Below, one piece after another: positions 3,759-5,582 of a stretch of 5,582 nt of DNA. The position numbers and the translations under genes are program-made. The stretch comes from an archaeon (GTDB lineage Archaea; Methanobacteriota; Methanobacteria; Methanobacteriales; Methanobacteriaceae): assembly GCA_024409185.1 (NCBI GenBank), contig JAKSUD010000067.1:1-5582 (forward strand), written 5' to 3'. The notes under the pieces are model-generated. The model had not been told where the DNA came from. It saw nothing but the letters and a program-made list of their open reading frames with translations, and did no database searches. The stretch's first letter is position 1, and every line of letters begins with the position of its first letter.

Positions 3759-5483
3759 TTACATTAAGTAATCAGCTTCACAAAATCCAATAAAGTCAGA
3801 TACAATCTTATCTACATCATCACTATCATCTAATAATACACCATCATCAATAAAGATAGCTCTATTACTTAACTCTTTAATAAAGTCAGTATTATGTGAA
3901 ATCATAACAATTGTAGTTCCAAATTCTTTTGAAATCTTTTTAAGAGAGTTAGCTACAATTCTTAAAGTTTTAGGATCTAAATCTCCGAATGGTTCATCTA
4001 ATAATAAAACACCTGGTCTTGATGCAAGTACAAGAGCAAGCATAGCTCTTACTTGTTGACCACCAGATAATTCATAGGATTTTCTTGGTAAAATATCAAG
4101 AGATAAATCTAAAGCTTCAAATATATCAGATACTTCTTCTTTAACTGCAGTTTCAGGGAATTTAGGGAATAATTCATCTAAAATTGAAGGTTCAAGACCA
4201 ATTTGTTCAAGTCTTGCTTTAGCTTCACTTGCAGGCAAATCAGTAAGTTGATATAAAGCATCTAAAAGAATATCAGGTAATCCAAGTTCTTTTGCTCTTT
4301 CCTTAGCTTCTTCAACTAATTCAAATTTTTTATAACCTAATTTAACAGCTAATTGATTTTGAATAGTTGCATAATACATTAAAGCAAATTCTTGGTGCAT
4401 GAAACCTAAGTTTCTTCTAATTTCCATTCTATCAAGGCCAGCTTCTTCAATATTAACCCATTTAGATTCAATTTCACCATCATCATTCTCTTTATTTAAT
4501 TCAAATAAAATATCACCAGTATCTGGTAAGTCTAATCCACCTAACATACGTAAAAGGATAGTTTTACCAGCACCACTTGGTCCAACTAAAGAGAGAATGT
4601 TTTGTTTTTTAACATCAAAATTAACATCATCAATGGTTAATACTTCTCCACCTGTGAATAAATAGAATCTTTTATTAATTCCTTGAGCTTTAATTAAAGT
4701 TTCATCTGTTGATTCAATTTCAATATCAACAGGATTTTCAATATCTTCTAAGAATTCATCAATAATTTCATCTGCAGAACCTTCTTTTGCAATTTCTCCA
4801 TCTTCTAAAAGAATAACTCTATCAGCTAAGAATTTATGAATTTCAGGTAAATGTGAAACAAAAACAATGGTAATTCCAAGTTCTTTATTAATGTTTTTAA
4901 CAGCATTAAGAATATCTTGTTTGGTTTTAGGACAAGACATAGTAGCTGGTTCATCAAGTAACATTACTTTAGGTTTTTTAGCTAATTGACGAGCCATAAT
5001 AAGTCTTTGTTTTTCTCCACCACTTAAAACAGAAGCTAAATGATCTCTTTTATGAGAAAGACCTACAAGTTCAAGGATTTCATCTGCTTCTTTACCAAAC
5101 ATTTTTTCTGCTTCTTTTAAATCTACATCTCCTTCATCACCATATCTACTTGCATAAAGTTTTCTTAAAACATTTTCAAGAGCAGATTCTGGCCAAATAC
5201 CAAAGGATCTTTGAAGATGTATAGCAGTTTCTTTTTTAACTTGATTAAAATAAAATTGAGATGAATCTGGTTTTAAAGTAAAACGACTTACAGTTACTTC
5301 ACCTTCATCAAAAGCTTCAACACCTCTTAAAATTCTAAGAAGAGTAGTCTTACCAGAACCACTAGTTCCAAAAATACCTACTATTTCACCTTCTTTAATT
5401 TCAAGATTAATATTTTTTAAAGCAGGAATTTCTTCTCCATTATCTGCTTTATAAGATTTACTAAGATTTTCTATTTTTATCAT
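3759..5483 (-). CDS. atwA: Methyl-coenzyme M reductase activation protein, component A2 (double ATP-binding-cassette ATPase)
   Basis: A soluble 574-residue protein with two ABC ATPase domains and no membrane segments. Component A2 supplies ATP-driven work in the reductive activation of the nickel cofactor F430 of MCR, together with the A3a complex. Domain 1 (about 1-245) has Walker A GTSGSGKT (39-46), Q91, signature LSGGE (153-157), Walker B VMLLDEP (173-179) and switch H211. Domain 2 (about 262-570) has GPSGAGKT (301-308), Q364, LSGGQ (472-476), LLLDEP (493-498), D-loop GDLD (500-503) and H530. The first D-loop is atypical (ATMSCP), and domain 2 has an enlarged helical region (about 380-465). 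The ATG at 5483 has AGGG five bases upstream. The length and both oddities fit AtwA rather than a transporter ATPase; no permease is nearby. A soluble ABC protein of other role is the less likely alternative. Confidence 0.88.
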   Translation of the reverse strand: MIKIENLSKSYKADNGEEIPALKNINLEIKEGEIVGIFGTSGSGKTTLLRILRGVEAFDEGEVTVSRFTLKPDSSQFYFNQVKKETAIHLQRSFGIWPESALENVLRKLYASRYGDEGDVDLKEAEKMFGKEADEILELVGLSHKRDHLASVLSGGEKQRLIMARQLAKKPKVMLLDEPATMSCPKTKQDILNAVKNINKELGITIVFVSHLPEIHKFLADRVILLEDGEIAKEGSADEIIDEFLEDIENPVDIEIESTDETLIKAQGINKRFYLFTGGEVLTIDDVNFDVKKQNILSLVGPSGAGKTILLRMLGGLDLPDTGDILFELNKENDDGEIESKWVNIEEAGLDRMEIRRNLGFMHQEFALMYYATIQNQLAVKLGYKKFELVEEAKERAKELGLPDILLDALYQLTDLPASEAKARLEQIGLEPSILDELFPKFPETAVKEEVSDIFEALDLSLDILPRKSYELSGGQQVRAMLALVLASRPGVLLLDEPFGDLDPKTLRIVANSLKKISKEFGTTIVMISHNTDFIKELSNRAIFIDDGVLLDDSDDVDKIVSDFIGFCEADYLM

Positions 5484-5582
5484 AATATCCCTAAATCATG
5501 ATTTTTTTAATTAAATAAGTATAATTTAATTGATTTTTTATATTTTAAATTTTTTATTCTTAATTTAAATTAAGCATACTAT
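5484..5582 (-). promoter_or_regulatory. Upstream region of atwA with TATA-like element and a 16-bp palindrome
   Basis: On the minus strand the region runs from a perfect palindrome CTTAATTTAAATTAAG (5559-5574) through a TATA-like stretch TTTAAAATATAAAA (about 5537-5550) to AGGG (5489-5492), the weak ribosome binding site. This order suggests a start near 5515 and a short leader, with the palindrome just upstream of the TATA element. No coding sequence is seen here. Confidence 0.45.

Noticed and set aside
4399..4665. Plus-strand open frame antisense to atwA
   Set aside because: No domain, and the opposite strand encodes the conserved Walker A of the second ATPase domain across this stretch.
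3759..5483. ATPase of an ABC transporter, for example a duplicated sugar or peptide importer subunit
   Set aside because: No permease or binding-protein gene is adjacent. The atypical first D-loop, long second helical region and overall length fit component A2 of MCR activation.

Overview
All six genes in this window lie on the minus strand, so transcription runs from high to low coordinates. The DNA is very rich in A+T. The gene content points to a methanogenic archaeon of the order Methanobacteriales. A Methanobrevibacter is the most likely source, with Methanosphaera as the alternative. Three things support this: a double-ATPase protein of the methyl-coenzyme M reductase (MCR) activation type (AtwA, component A2), found only in methanogens and related MCR-bearing archaea; an adhesin-like protein built of parallel beta-helix GGAI repeats, a family greatly expanded in gut Methanobrevibacter and Methanosphaera; and archaeal signals (TTTATATA boxes, oligo-T termination regions, Shine-Dalgarno sites).

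In transcription order: atwA (5483-3759) is followed after 63 bases by a small universal stress protein gene (3695-3285) and an oligo-T termination region. A 287-base spacer (2998-3284) then holds a consensus TATA box, a perfect 25-bp palindrome just downstream of it, and a leader with three AAGGAG motifs. It leads into two 51-residue rubredoxin genes (2997-2842 and 2752-2597) and a ferritin gene (2518-2012). A hairpin plus T-rich terminator follows, then a 260-base A+T-rich spacer, and finally a secreted adhesin-like protein (1751-63) whose reading frame breaks near the window edge.

The two rubredoxins and the ferritin look like an iron and oxygen-defence unit: electron carriers beside an iron-oxidising store, probably controlled from the palindrome region. 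The stress protein and AtwA lie upstream and may form a separate transcription unit. The adhesin stands alone behind its own promoter region.

The most interesting signals are these. (1) An eight-A tract at the end of the adhesin gene: the annotated frame stops at once, but the next frame continues as a Pro/Asp linker and a GIPMEHTGNPL tail typical of these adhesins' C-terminal anchor. This suggests a phase-variable or slippage-controlled anchor, a recent mutation, or a sequencing error. (2) The 25-bp perfect palindrome at the expected rubredoxin transcription start. (3) Traces of rubredoxin duplication in both leader and coding sequence. No mobile element, CRISPR array, tRNA or rRNA was seen. 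No wholly new multi-gene system is evident.
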